This document shows positions 44,271-53,271 of a stretch of 64,000 nucleotides of DNA, piece by piece. The notes beneath the pieces are model-generated. The model was not told the DNA's origin. It did no database searches and saw only the letters and a list, made by a program, of their open reading frames with translations. Both the position numbers and the translations under genes were made by a program. The stretch is from Spirosoma sp. KCTC 42546. GTDB taxonomy: Bacteria > Bacteroidota > Bacteroidia > Cytophagales > Spirosomataceae. Where the stretch lies: the NCBI RefSeq assembly GCF_006965485.1, contig NZ_CP041360.1, positions 1,860,001 through 1,924,000 on the forward strand. The letters are read 5' to 3'. Position 1 is the stretch's first letter. Every line of letters begins with the position of its first letter.

Positions 44271-46628
44271 TTACTGTAATATCTCATCTTCATCTTCTGG
44301 TACCACTTTAGGTGGAATATACCGTTGCGACGAATCTATATTGTAGCCACCACAATCAATTTTAAAGTTATTGGGTTTTCGGAAAGGTTCAGGACGATAC
44401 GTTGTTAAGGTTGGGTCTTTGTAAATTTTCTGCATGTACATCCCCCAGGCAGGCATGGCCACTCGGCCACCCTGACCCAATTCGATAGTACGAAAGTGAA
44501 TAGACCGATCGTCGCCACCTACCCACAAGCCCGATACAAGGTGCTGGGTCATGCCCATGAACCAACCATCTGAATAGTTCGAGGTGGTACCCGTTTTTGC
44601 AGCAATCTCATTACCACCTTCCAGTAGTTTATATTGCGTTTCCAGACGTTTAGCTGTACCATTTGGCTCTTCAACAGCTCCACGCATCAGGTGCAGCATT
44701 TCATAAGCTCGATTAGCACTAATTACCTGCTTGGCATCGGGCGTAAAGTTCTTTAACACATTGCCATTCTTATCCTGAATCTGGACCAGCATCATGGGCC
44801 GGACACGCATGCCGCCATTGGCAAATGCACAGTAAGCCGCTACCATTTCATAGACGGCAACATCGCCCGTTCCCAGGCAAAGTGTGGGATTTTCGGGCAA
44901 ATCGGTACTTTCGATCCCCATATCATGGGCATATTTAATAACCTCAGCAGCGCGCGTTTTCTTGATCAATTGGGCACTGACTGTGTTTATCGACTGACCT
45001 AGTGCTTCCCGTAGCGAGAGGCTCTGATAACTATATTTCCCATTCGAATTATGAGGAGTCCAGGCTGGTCCGCCGTTGTTATCTTCACCATGCGCAAACG
45101 TAGTTGGCTGGTCGGTGATATGGCTACAGGGTGTTACAAAGCCTTGATCCATAGCTGTGAGGTACACAAATGGCTTAAAGGTCGAACCAGGCTGGCGACG
45201 GCTCTGGCGAACGTGGTCGAACTTCATATGTTTAAAACTGACGCCACCTACCCATGCTTTCACATACCCATTACGTGGGTCCATTGACATAAATCCAGTG
45301 CTAAGCAGCCGTTTATAGTAGCGAATAGAATCCAGTGGACTCATGGTCGTGTCTTTCTCATTGCGTTTACCTCCATAGACGAATACTTTCATCTTGATAG
45401 GTTTTCGCATGTTCTCCCAGATCGCTTTCTCATCGTTTCCATAGGCCGCTTTGAGCTGCTTATACCGTGTAGTTCGTTTGGCTCGCTCTTCAATAAAGCC
45501 TGGAATTTCAATGTATTTTTTGGTTCGGGGATCTTTTTTTACCCAGGGATTCCGGCCACGCCAGTGTTCGTAGAACTTCTTTTGCTGATCGCGCATGTTA
45601 GTCATGATAGCCTCTTCGGCATAGGCCTGCATGCGTGAGTCGATAGTAGTGAAGATTTTCAGACCACTCGTGTAGAGATCTAGGTCTGCGCCGGGGTTTT
45701 CTTCATTGTATTGTCTAATCCATTTTTTGATATCGTCTTTGATGACCGAGCGGAAATAGGCAGCCATACCTGTATTCTGATTCTCAACGCTAAAGTCAAG
45801 CTTTAGTGGCTTACGTTTGTAGGTGAAATACTGCTCGTCGGTCAGGAACTTGTATTTTTTCATCTGCCCCAACACCACGTTTCGGCGCTCTTTGGTGCGT
45901 TCTTCTGACAAACGGGGATTATAAAACGTAGGGTTTTTGAGCATACCAACCAACATAGCGGCTTCCTCAACATTCAGATTCCAGGGTTCCTTACTGAAAT
46001 AGGTTTTGGCTGCGGTTTTTATGCCATAGGTATTATTTCCGAATGATACCGTGTTGAGGTACATCATCATGACCTCCTGCTTGGTATAATTACGTTCCAG
46101 ACGCACTGCCAAAATCCATTCTTTCGTTTTAGCGATCACCAGACCAATTACAGGAATATTGCCTAGTAAGCCCCGTAATTCTTCCTGACGGGTATCGAAG
46201 AGATTCTTAGCCGTTTGTTGGGTGAGTGTGCTGCCCCCTCCTGAACTCGACGCGTCCTTGAACGTAAGGAACCCACTTACAGCCCGGAAAAGTGAGCGAG
46301 GGTCAATGCCAGAGTGCTTAATAAAACGGGCATCTTCAGTTGCCAATAAGGCAGATGTAACATTGGGCGACACCTGTGAGATTTCTATGGGAGTACGGTT
46401 TTCAACATAGTACTTACCCAGTAGCTGATGGTCGTATGTGTACACTTCTGATGCTTCCTCGCTTTTGGGGTTTTCGAGCGTTTTTAAGCTCGGCATACCA
46501 CCAAAAAGCCATAGAAAGTTATAACTGACTGCAAGCACGTATAAAATTAACAGTACTATGCCAATCAGCGAGTATCGCCAGAGATTTCGGATTATAGTCC
46601 GGTAAGGTCCGGGTGCAAATTGAATCAT
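44271..46628 (-). CDS. Class A penicillin-binding protein (PBP1A-like)
   Basis: A 785-residue bifunctional peptidoglycan synthase. One N-terminal membrane helix (LIGIVLLILYVLAVSYNFLW, about 21-40). The GT51 glycosyltransferase has the catalytic Glu at 98 in LATEDARFIKHSGID and GGGSTLTQQTAKNLF. The transpeptidase domain has the S-x-x-K serine in QPGSTFKPFVY, SINT in LGQSINTVSAQ and KTGT in AAKTGTTSNYSDGWF. An extension after the KTGT region is short. It is the usual cell-wall synthase of this phylum. Confidence 0.96.
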   Translation of the reverse strand: MIQFAPGPYRTIIRNLWRYSLIGIVLLILYVLAVSYNFLWLFGGMPSLKTLENPKSEEASEVYTYDHQLLGKYYVENRTPIEISQVSPNVTSALLATEDARFIKHSGIDPRSLFRAVSGFLTFKDASSSGGGSTLTQQTAKNLFDTRQEELRGLLGNIPVIGLVIAKTKEWILAVRLERNYTKQEVMMMYLNTVSFGNNTYGIKTAAKTYFSKEPWNLNVEEAAMLVGMLKNPTFYNPRLSEERTKERRNVVLGQMKKYKFLTDEQYFTYKRKPLKLDFSVENQNTGMAAYFRSVIKDDIKKWIRQYNEENPGADLDLYTSGLKIFTTIDSRMQAYAEEAIMTNMRDQQKKFYEHWRGRNPWVKKDPRTKKYIEIPGFIEERAKRTTRYKQLKAAYGNDEKAIWENMRKPIKMKVFVYGGKRNEKDTTMSPLDSIRYYKRLLSTGFMSMDPRNGYVKAWVGGVSFKHMKFDHVRQSRRQPGSTFKPFVYLTAMDQGFVTPCSHITDQPTTFAHGEDNNGGPAWTPHNSNGKYSYQSLSLREALGQSINTVSAQLIKKTRAAEVIKYAHDMGIESTDLPENPTLCLGTGDVAVYEMVAAYCAFANGGMRVRPMMLVQIQDKNGNVLKNFTPDAKQVISANRAYEMLHLMRGAVEEPNGTAKRLETQYKLLEGGNEIAAKTGTTSNYSDGWFMGMTQHLVSGLWVGGDDRSIHFRTIELGQGGRVAMPAWGMYMQKIYKDPTLTTYRPEPFRKPNNFKIDCGGYNIDSSQRYIPPKVVPEDEDEILQ

Positions 46629-46652
46629 TCGTATTTTGGTTTGCGGGTTACG

Positions 46653-46716
46653 GTTTACCGTTTACAGTAGCGCGAAGCATTTGTGCGTCTGCCACCGAAA
46701 ACAGTAAACGGTAAAC
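46653..46716. repeat. 13-nt inverted repeat between sprE-like and PBP1A genes
   Basis: Arm GTTTACCGTTTAC at 46653-46665 is the exact reverse complement of 46704-46716. The arm word is repeated imperfectly nearby (GGTTACGGTTTACCG). The second arm ends just before the stop codon of the upstream gene. Confidence 0.6.
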
Positions 46717-46720
46717 TTTC

Positions 46721-48970
46721 TTATTTTCGTTTTACGGATGCCTGTTCGGCAGCGGTCTGCATTTCCTTCACACGAGGCAGCAATTGACTGCCCGGATAAT
46801 CGCGAATAAATTCGTTGAGTGCCTGTCGGTAAGCATCTATCGTCTTTGTCCGGCCAACCAGAATAACCCGAAGTAACGCTAGTTTGTCTTCCAGTTGAGT
46901 CCCAGAAAAGCTTCCCATGGCTGTTTCTGCACGGGCTAATGCCTCCGTGGGGTTCGTTTGGTAGAGTTCATAAATAGCCGTGTAAGCTTTCAGCGCCTGA
47001 GCCTCGGAGTCACTAGTCTGAACGGCAGCTTTTCCAGTTAGACGAGCGTAAGAGGTGTTCGGGTACTCTGCCAGTAATTTGTCTTTCCAGGGCGAGGCTT
47101 TTCCTAACTGATCGTTTGATAAATACAGTAAATAATACACCTCTGGTTTCTGAAGTGTATTTGGGTAACGGGTCAATAATTGTTCAAACGTTGGAATGGC
47201 GTCGGCAGGCTGATTAAGTTGAAACTTATACAGTTTTCCTAGCTTGTACAGTGCATTTTCAACCCGTTGGTTCGCTGCGAGCTGTGCTTCCTTTGCGAAC
47301 GGAATCTTGGTCATCATAGCATCTTTCTTCGCTTTCCGGCCAGCTGCCGGGCTGGTTAGGTTGGCCGCTGGATTCGATGCATCGACGGGAAGCAAGGGCG
47401 CGTTTGGATTCACTGAATTCGCGGGTGAGCTACCAACAACGGGGCTATTTGTAGAGGCAATTGCTACTGATGCTTCTTTGTTCGTGCGTCGCCAGTTATC
47501 TTCAAGAGGTCGGTTTCCCCAACGTATCGAAAACTCCTGTCGACCCTGACTTAGCGTAATGGGATTATATAAAGCCCAGCGTTCGCCAGGTTGCAGATTG
47601 GAGTTGGTAGCTCCTGGTACAGAGCCCCCAGTGCCATTAGTTGCCTTATCTATAATTTGTTGGGCCAATGCAGCTTGAGCTTTGTCTTCTTTTTCCTGTT
47701 GGGCAATGGTATTATCCAGCAGTTTATCGAGAGCAGCAGGCTCCATTTGGGCTAAATGCAATAGACTGTCGTCGGTGCGGATGGTTGTTTGGTAAAGAAC
47801 AAACTCATCAAGCGTCTTTTTTCGATTCAGCAGAGCCGCATAATCGGCTGATTGTTTGGGCAGTAGTGCCAATGCGCTATCGTAATATACTTTTGCATGG
47901 GCGTAGTCGGCTTTCTTCTCAAAATAGAGTTTACCGATTTCCAGATAGGTGTAAGGCACCTGCAACGTATTGGAACCTGCCGCCTGAATCGATTGACTAT
48001 ACAACTTAATGGCTTTGTCGATTCGGCCACTACGAGCTTCAAGCAGCCCCATCGTGAAATAAATTTTGTCTTTCAGATCAGTATTTTTTCGGTCATTCAG
48101 CAATTGCTCAAACGTTTCGGTCGACTGCGCCATTCGCTTTTGGTCGCCCGTAAGGCCATTGCTCTGAATGGCGTACAGATTCGCATAGAAAGACTGATCA
48201 TAACTAGGCCGTGATTTGAGCACCTGCCTGTAGTGGTCAACAGCTTTGGTCGGTTGACCAATGAGATCGTACAATTGTCCTGCTATAAGATGAAGGCGGG
48301 CTGTTGACTCTCCTTTCTTCAAGACTGGAAACGTTGCATCCAGAATACCTGATGCGGTGGCATACTCGCCTTGCCGTTCGTGGAGATAAGCTTTCGTCAG
48401 GTAAAAATCTCGGGTGTTGACTTTGTTAAGGGGTTGATTCCTTAGGAATTCAGCTACGTTTAAGGCGTTAGTATAATCACTAGCTTCTGTATAAGCTCGC
48501 ATAAGCCCTACTAATGCTGTATGTTTATCATCCTCATTCGTACCTTTTGTATTCACATACTTGAACACCTCAATAGCATTTGGTAAATCCTGTTTTAGCA
48601 ACCGTGCCCGACCAATTAATATATAGGCGTTATCAAGCCATTTACTGTTCTGATGGCGTTCGGGAATAAGTGATGCTTTTTTGATGGCATCATCCAACTG
48701 TGGTTTTACCGGTTGAATTAGTATCGAGTCAACTGGCAACAAGATGGGCAATAACTGGTTATAATTTTCCTGCCTCTTTTTGAACAACTCTTGTTCAGCC
48801 TGAGCAATCTCATCGCGGGCAATCACGTAGGCGTTGAAATGGGAGGTCAGGTTATGATACCCTTTGCTGATTGGCTTCGTGCTATATTGCGAACACGAAA
48901 CCAGTCCGCCGGTCAGTACAGTAAGGACCGTTATTACTAAAAAAAGGTGATTACGAAAATAGCGGGACAT
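46721..48970 (-). CDS. SprE/PorW-like TPR lipoprotein of the T9SS
   Basis: A 749-residue TPR lipoprotein starting at the ATG at 48970 (MSRYFRNHLFLVITVLTVLT), with a lipobox GLVSC and Cys 26; the open frame begins 21 bases earlier. The mature start is SQYSTKPISKGYHNLTSHFN followed by YVIARDEIAQAEQELFKKRQ and a NYNQLLPILLPVD segment, a pattern typical of SprE/PorW. Many TPR helices follow, plus a proline- and asparagine-rich linker near residues 480-550. PorW/SprE helps link the T9SS outer-membrane parts and is needed for gliding. The gene is not near gldKLMN but is close to the ATP synthase genes. Confidence 0.85.
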   Translation of the reverse strand: MSRYFRNHLFLVITVLTVLTGGLVSCSQYSTKPISKGYHNLTSHFNAYVIARDEIAQAEQELFKKRQENYNQLLPILLPVDSILIQPVKPQLDDAIKKASLIPERHQNSKWLDNAYILIGRARLLKQDLPNAIEVFKYVNTKGTNEDDKHTALVGLMRAYTEASDYTNALNVAEFLRNQPLNKVNTRDFYLTKAYLHERQGEYATASGILDATFPVLKKGESTARLHLIAGQLYDLIGQPTKAVDHYRQVLKSRPSYDQSFYANLYAIQSNGLTGDQKRMAQSTETFEQLLNDRKNTDLKDKIYFTMGLLEARSGRIDKAIKLYSQSIQAAGSNTLQVPYTYLEIGKLYFEKKADYAHAKVYYDSALALLPKQSADYAALLNRKKTLDEFVLYQTTIRTDDSLLHLAQMEPAALDKLLDNTIAQQEKEDKAQAALAQQIIDKATNGTGGSVPGATNSNLQPGERWALYNPITLSQGRQEFSIRWGNRPLEDNWRRTNKEASVAIASTNSPVVGSSPANSVNPNAPLLPVDASNPAANLTSPAAGRKAKKDAMMTKIPFAKEAQLAANQRVENALYKLGKLYKFQLNQPADAIPTFEQLLTRYPNTLQKPEVYYLLYLSNDQLGKASPWKDKLLAEYPNTSYARLTGKAAVQTSDSEAQALKAYTAIYELYQTNPTEALARAETAMGSFSGTQLEDKLALLRVILVGRTKTIDAYRQALNEFIRDYPGSQLLPRVKEMQTAAEQASVKRK

Positions 48971-49085
48971 TCGAAAATAACACGTGGTCACTCGTATTAA
49001 AACGTTGCAGGACGTTTAGTCAATATGGAACGTTAGGCCAAATTAACGAATTTTGTACGGCATATTGTGTTTCAACCTTAATTCT

Positions 49086-49361
49086 ATGGAAAACCACCCC
49101 GAACAACCCAATCCGAATGACTTACATAAGCCAGTTCGGGGCAATGAGCCACTGAAGAAAGCCACTGAAAAAACGACATCGTTTGTGCAATTTAGTGGTA
49201 TTGCCTTTCAAATGCTTGGCACGATCGGGCTGGGCGTTTGGGTTGGCATGAAACTAGATGCCTGGCAGCAAAATCATCGGCCCATCTGGACAATTGTACT
49301 GTCTTTAACCGCTATTGGTGCTTCTCTCTATTTATTTATTCGCCAATTGACAAATAAGTAG
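49086..49361 (+). CDS. AtpZ/AtpI-type F0F1 ATP synthase assembly protein
   Basis: A 91-residue membrane protein starting at the ATG at 49086; the frame runs from a TTG at 49053. A polar N-terminal part (MENHPEQPNPNDLHKPV) precedes two helices (FSGIAFQMLGTIGLGVWVG and IWTIVLSLTAIGASLYLFI), the pattern of the AtpI/AtpZ assembly family (PF09527-like, often called ATPase gene 1). It is the first gene of the ATP synthase operon and probably aids rotor assembly or magnesium uptake; the exact role is not firmly known. Confidence 0.82.
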   Translation: MENHPEQPNPNDLHKPVRGNEPLKKATEKTTSFVQFSGIAFQMLGTIGLGVWVGMKLDAWQQNHRPIWTIVLSLTAIGASLYLFIRQLTNK

Positions 49362-49372
49362 TAGCATGGGGC

Positions 49373-49455
49373 GTGGTGCATAGAGCAGGGAATAAATGTC
49401 ATCTGCTTTTTGTTTAAACTACCCAGCTCCCTGCGCCTTCCTCCTTGCCCATGCT
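49373..49455. repeat. Composite inverted repeat reaching a start codon
   Basis: AGCATGGG at 49373-49380 pairs with 49448-49455, and GCAGGGA at 49385-49391 pairs with 49428-49434. The right outer arm covers the ATG of the next gene (49451). Confidence 0.5.
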
Positions 49456-49813
49456 CCGCACAATCCTATTTACCATCATATTAGCAATTGTATTTTTCAT
49501 AGCCGAACGATATTCTGTTTCGCCTTGGCTACACCCTAACTGGAAAATGCTGCTAGTCTTTTTTCTAAGTGTATCCTTCCTAACTCACCGGCTGGTAGAG
49601 ACTGGTTTACAAGGTAATCAGGAGCGATTGATACCACTTTACTTAGCGGCAACCGTTGCGCGTCTTATACTGGGACTTGCCTTTGTTGGTTTTTTTCTAT
49701 TCCAGCATATCGAGCAACGTCGAGCCTTTGTTTTGGACTTTCTTGTACTATATATATGTTACACAGGCTTTGAGATTTGGACGCTTACTCGTAACTTGCG
49801 ACGCGATTCGTAA
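49451..49813 (+). CDS. Small membrane protein of the ATP synthase operon
   Basis: A 120-residue protein with about four membrane helices (ILFTIILAIVFFIAERYSV, MLLVFFLSVSFLTHRLV, PLYLAATVARLILGLAFVGF, FVLDFLVLYICYTGFEIWTL). I do not recognise a formal family, but proteins of this size occur between atpZ-like and atpB genes in related genomes and are likely an AtpI or AtpR-like accessory. It starts at the ATG at 49451; a TTG six bases earlier is also in frame. It ends 20 bases before atpB. Confidence 0.65.
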   Translation: MLRTILFTIILAIVFFIAERYSVSPWLHPNWKMLLVFFLSVSFLTHRLVETGLQGNQERLIPLYLAATVARLILGLAFVGFFLFQHIEQRRAFVLDFLVLYICYTGFEIWTLTRNLRRDS

Positions 49814-49832
49814 AAAGGATCTGTCACATCAT

Positions 49833-50948
49833 ATGATGCGTTTGTCAATTAATAAGTTCTTGTTAGCAACGGCTCTCATTTTGAGTTCGTTAGTAGGCGC
49901 TAAGGCGCAGGAGCATAATCAGGAGGGTGAGGCACACGCTCAGCATGAAGGCGAAGCACCCGCTCCTAAAGGGAAATTTAATGTGGGTGAAATGATCATG
50001 CACCACATTAAAGATGATCACGGCTGGGAGTTTGCTCACGGCGTCACATTGCCATTACCCGTAATTCTTTACTCGAAAGATCGGGGCCTGGAAGTATTTT
50101 CTTCGTCACGGCTGGCTCACGGGCAAGTGTATGAGGGCTATAAAAATGAGCACGGTAAAATCCACCGCGTTGAGGCCGACGGGAAAGTCGATCACGAAGC
50201 TAAATTCTACAACTTCTCGATCACCAAGAACGTAGCGTCGTTATTATTAAGCGCGGTTATCATGATACTGGTGTTTTCGGCAGTGAGTAGTGGCTACGCA
50301 AAGAACAAGGGTAAGGCCCCAAAAGGTCTTCAATCGTTTCTGGAGCCAATCATCCTGTTTGTACGCGATGAAATAGCCAAGCCGAGCATTGGTCCTAAAT
50401 ACACCAAGTTTTTGCCTTACCTGCTGACGCTGTTTTTCTTTATTCTGATCAACAATTTGCTGGGTCTGCTGCCAGGTGCTGCTAACCTGACGGGTAACAT
50501 AGCTGTCACGCTGGTATTATCTGTTATTACATTCCTGATTGTTACCTTTAGTGGTAACAAACACTACTGGCTACACATTCTGAAGCCAACTGGTGTTCCG
50601 GTTGCGTTGTTACCCATTATGATTCCGGTTGAGATCGTAGGCGTGTTCATGAAGCCGTTATCGCTCATGATCCGGTTATTTGCCAACATTACCGCCGGTC
50701 ACATTATCATCCTGAGTTTGCTGGGGCTGATTTTCATGGCCAATCACATGGGTGGTATGGGTACTAGCCTTGCCATCAGCCCGGTTGTACTGTTTTTTAC
50801 CCTGTTTTTGAATTTAATCGAATTGCTGGTAGCCTTCCTGCAAGCGTTCATCTTCACACTGCTGACGGCTATGTACATCGGTAGTGCGGTAGAAGAACAC
50901 CATGAGGCCGACCACGGTATCGGTTACGAAGGCGCGGAAGCGCACTAG
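49833..50948 (+). CDS. atpB: ATP synthase F0 subunit a
   Basis: A 371-residue subunit a that carries protons past the c-ring. It starts at the tandem ATGs at 49833-49838; the frame open from 49656 overlaps the previous gene and is spurious. A signal peptide-like stretch (FLLATALILSSLVGAKAQ) is followed by a His- and Glu-rich region (HNQEGEAHAQHEGEAPAP) and a periplasmic domain absent from E. coli AtpB. The membrane core has KPSIGPKYTKFLPYLLTLFF, and MKPLSLMIRLFANITAGHII with the essential Arg. The tail is again His- and Glu-rich. The N-terminal extension is typical of Bacteroidota. Confidence 0.95.
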   Translation: MMRLSINKFLLATALILSSLVGAKAQEHNQEGEAHAQHEGEAPAPKGKFNVGEMIMHHIKDDHGWEFAHGVTLPLPVILYSKDRGLEVFSSSRLAHGQVYEGYKNEHGKIHRVEADGKVDHEAKFYNFSITKNVASLLLSAVIMILVFSAVSSGYAKNKGKAPKGLQSFLEPIILFVRDEIAKPSIGPKYTKFLPYLLTLFFFILINNLLGLLPGAANLTGNIAVTLVLSVITFLIVTFSGNKHYWLHILKPTGVPVALLPIMIPVEIVGVFMKPLSLMIRLFANITAGHIIILSLLGLIFMANHMGGMGTSLAISPVVLFFTLFLNLIELLVAFLQAFIFTLLTAMYIGSAVEEHHEADHGIGYEGAEAH

Positions 50949-50953
50949 TTAAT

Positions 50954-51023
50954 AATGAATAATGTAAAATGAGTAATGGCAGCCATTGAGTCATTATCAA
51001 CTGTTCAGTTTACATTATCCATT
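50954..51023. repeat. Inverted repeat between atpB and atpE
   Basis: Bases 50954-50968 and 51009-51023 pair at 14 of 15 positions, with a smaller central hairpin (AATGGC/GCCATT at about 50975-50987). The arms are built from AATGAATAATG-like words. Confidence 0.6.
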
Positions 51024-51055
51024 TTATAAATAGCAATCTTTTGTTTCACTAATAA

Positions 51056-51328
<273 letters not shown>

Positions 51329-51406
51329 TTCGGTTGAGCCCAGTAGACACCAAGTTTGAGTAGGCTGGTTGCATTAGGCACTGGCACAACTGCTCACCAA
51401 TTCCTC

Positions 51407-51452
51407 AGAGAACATTTGCCCGTTTGGGATTGCCGACGGGCGAATGTTCTCT
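51407..51452. repeat. 17-nt hairpin between atpE and atpF
   Basis: Arms 51407-51423 and 51436-51452 match at 16 of 17 positions around a 12-nt loop. It sits 79 bases past the atpE stop and 54 before atpF. The tail is not T-rich. Confidence 0.7.
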
Positions 51453-51505
51453 AACAAAAGATTGATTACACGATTACTAACATTGACTTTCCATAATTAA
51501 CACTC

Positions 51506-52000
51506 ATGGATTTACTGACTCCCGATCTCGGTCTTTTATTCTGGCAGGTAGTGGTTTTCCTCGGCCTGTTTCTGATTCTTCGCGCCTTTGCCTGGAAACC
51601 CATTACGGAAAGCCTAAACGAGCGCGAAAACAATATTCAAAGTGCACTTGATCTGGCCGAGAAAACTCGCCTGGAAATGACTGCACTGAAAGCTGATAAC
51701 GAAAAATTATTAGCCCAAGCCCGCTCTGAGCGGGAAGCTATTCTGCGCGGTGCTAAAGAAACCGCCGACAAAATGATGGCCGATACTCGTGAAAAAGCGG
51801 AGTCGGAAGGAAAGCGGATTCTGGAACAGGCTCGTGAGTCGATGCAGAACGAGCGTCAGGCGTTGGTTATGCAGATGAAAAAGGAAGTCGTTACACTGTC
51901 GCTTGATATTGCGGAGAAAGTTCTTCGGAAAGAACTCAGCGATAAATCGGCTCAGGAGAAATTGGTGACCGATCTGGTATCAAACTCACGCTTAAACTAA
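51506..52000 (+). CDS. atpF: ATP synthase F0 subunit b
   Basis: A 164-residue peripheral stalk subunit. A single N-terminal helix (LLFWQVVVFLGLFLILRAFA) leads into a long charged coiled coil (WKPITESLNERENNIQSALD, LAEKTRLEMTALKADNEKLL, ADKMMADTREKAESEGKRIL), as expected. It ends seven bases before atpH. Gene order and length are typical. Confidence 0.95.
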   Translation: MDLLTPDLGLLFWQVVVFLGLFLILRAFAWKPITESLNERENNIQSALDLAEKTRLEMTALKADNEKLLAQARSEREAILRGAKETADKMMADTREKAESEGKRILEQARESMQNERQALVMQMKKEVVTLSLDIAEKVLRKELSDKSAQEKLVTDLVSNSRLN

Positions 52001-52007
52001 TTCGATT

Positions 52008-52547
52008 ATGGCAGTCGCTACTGTAGCCGCCCGCTATGCTAAATCGTTATTAGATTTGGCTCGGGAAAATGGCCTGACGGAGACAATGTACAAAGACATG
52101 CTGTTCTTTAAGAACACCGTGGCGCAAAGTCGGCCGCTGTTGCTGATGTTGAAGAATCCCATTGTTCGGGCTGAAAAGAAAAATGCTATTCTGAAAGCTG
52201 TTTTCGCCACCCGAGTTGATCCGGTGACGATGTCATTTTTTGAAATCATTGCGAAAAAGAACCGGGAGCCTATTATGGATGCCATAGCTGATGAGTTCAT
52301 CAATCAATATGATCGTCAGAAAGGTGTAGATCGGGCCACTGTAATTACAACAGTACCCCTCACCGATGCATTACGTGAGAAGTTCAAGGCAATGGTTATG
52401 AAAACAACGGGTAGTAAACTGGTTGAACTGGAAGAAAAAATTGATCCAAGACTGATTGGTGGCTACGTTTTACGCGTTGGTGACCAGCAAGTTGATGGTT
52501 CTATCCGTAGTCAGTTGAATGACTTGCGGTTGCAGTTTCTGAATTAA
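52008..52547 (+). CDS. atpH: ATP synthase F1 subunit delta
   Basis: A 179-residue delta (OSCP) subunit that joins the stalk to the alpha3beta3 head. The N-terminal domain opens TVAARYAKSLLDLARENGLT; MLKNPIVRAEKKNAIL is in the middle, and the C-terminal signature is LIGGYVLRVGDQQVDGSIRS. It is followed by a terminator and a minus-strand gene, so atpA and atpG, which normally follow, are elsewhere. Confidence 0.95.
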   Translation: MAVATVAARYAKSLLDLARENGLTETMYKDMLFFKNTVAQSRPLLLMLKNPIVRAEKKNAILKAVFATRVDPVTMSFFEIIAKKNREPIMDAIADEFINQYDRQKGVDRATVITTVPLTDALREKFKAMVMKTTGSKLVELEEKIDPRLIGGYVLRVGDQQVDGSIRSQLNDLRLQFLN

Positions 52548-52566
52548 GCTTTTAACTTTTGGATAT

Positions 52567-52602
52567 AAAAAAGCCACTTCTCTTTACGGGAGGTGGCTTT
52601 TT
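52567..52602. terminator. Terminator after atpH
   Basis: AAAAAGCCAC on the left pairs with GTGGCTTTTT on the right, with a TTTTTC tail; the loop region TCTCTTTACGGGAG adds a few pairs. It lies 20 bases after the atpH stop codon and before the convergent Uma2 gene. Confidence 0.85.
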
Positions 52603-52624
52603 CTTGTTTAATAAAACCGAATAC

Positions 52625-53206
52625 CTAGTCGCTAGCCAGAGATATACCTTCGTAAATGACTTTTAGTGATAAGGTTATTGCTAATAGTGGTAAGTTAACA
52701 ATGGCATCAGCCCCCTCAATGACCTGATATTTCCAGAAGTCAACATTACGCTCAAATACTTCCACCCGATAGTCGGTTTGAGAGACAAGTAAGTAGTAAA
52801 GCAATGAAGGGAGTTTTGTGTAGTGAGGCCGTTTTTCGTGAAAATCCTTACTCTGCGTTGAATTGGAGACTACTTCAACCAGCAAACTCGGTGAACTGAC
52901 CCAAACGCCCATGTCATTTTCCAGATCGGCAGAATCGCAGGTATAAATAATGTCAGGATATACGTATCGCTGACCTGTTTTAAGCTTCTGACGGACGTTT
53001 TCGGTGTAGACATCACACCCGTTTCGCTGTGCAAATGGATAAAGAATTCTCGACAAAGATTGTACAATACGGTTATGCCGTTTAGTTGTTCCGGCCATTG
53101 CGATAACCTGGCCATCCCAATATTCATAACGAATACCCTCTGATTGTTCCAGCGCTACATACTCATCGAATGTATAGGTCTTAAGAATAGGTTGGGAAGC
53201 AGTCAT
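52625..53206 (-). CDS. Uma2 family (DUF820) PD-(D/E)xK nuclease-like protein
   Basis: A 193-residue Uma2-family protein. The family opens YTFDEYVALEQSEGIRYEYW with GQVIAMAG at about 32-39. The nuclease motif residues are visible: Asp 85 in YVYPDIIY, Glu 111 in LLVEVVS and Lys near 120. Uma2 proteins are restriction-endonuclease-fold proteins abundant in Cyanobacteria and some Bacteroidota; their role is unproven. It stands alone with no methylase or toxin partner, convergent with atpH. Confidence 0.87.
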   Translation of the reverse strand: MTASQPILKTYTFDEYVALEQSEGIRYEYWDGQVIAMAGTTKRHNRIVQSLSRILYPFAQRNGCDVYTENVRQKLKTGQRYVYPDIIYTCDSADLENDMGVWVSSPSLLVEVVSNSTQSKDFHEKRPHYTKLPSLLYYLLVSQTDYRVEVFERNVDFWKYQVIEGADAIVNLPLLAITLSLKVIYEGISLASD

Positions 53207-53271
53207 TATTTTATAAGGTCATGTTATCTATATCAAAGTTACTTGTTCTCGGGCAAATTGTTATGCTGATG

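Noticed and set aside
49656..49832. N-terminal extension of atpB overlapping the previous gene.
   Set aside because: The extension is in the wrong frame for a real protein, overlaps the membrane protein gene by 158 bases, and a tandem ATG with a signal-like stretch starts at 49833.
52625..53206. Uma2 protein as part of a restriction or defence island.
   Set aside because: It is alone between the ATP synthase operon and a hydrolase gene, with no methylase, toxin or helicase partner. Uma2 proteins are often scattered singly.
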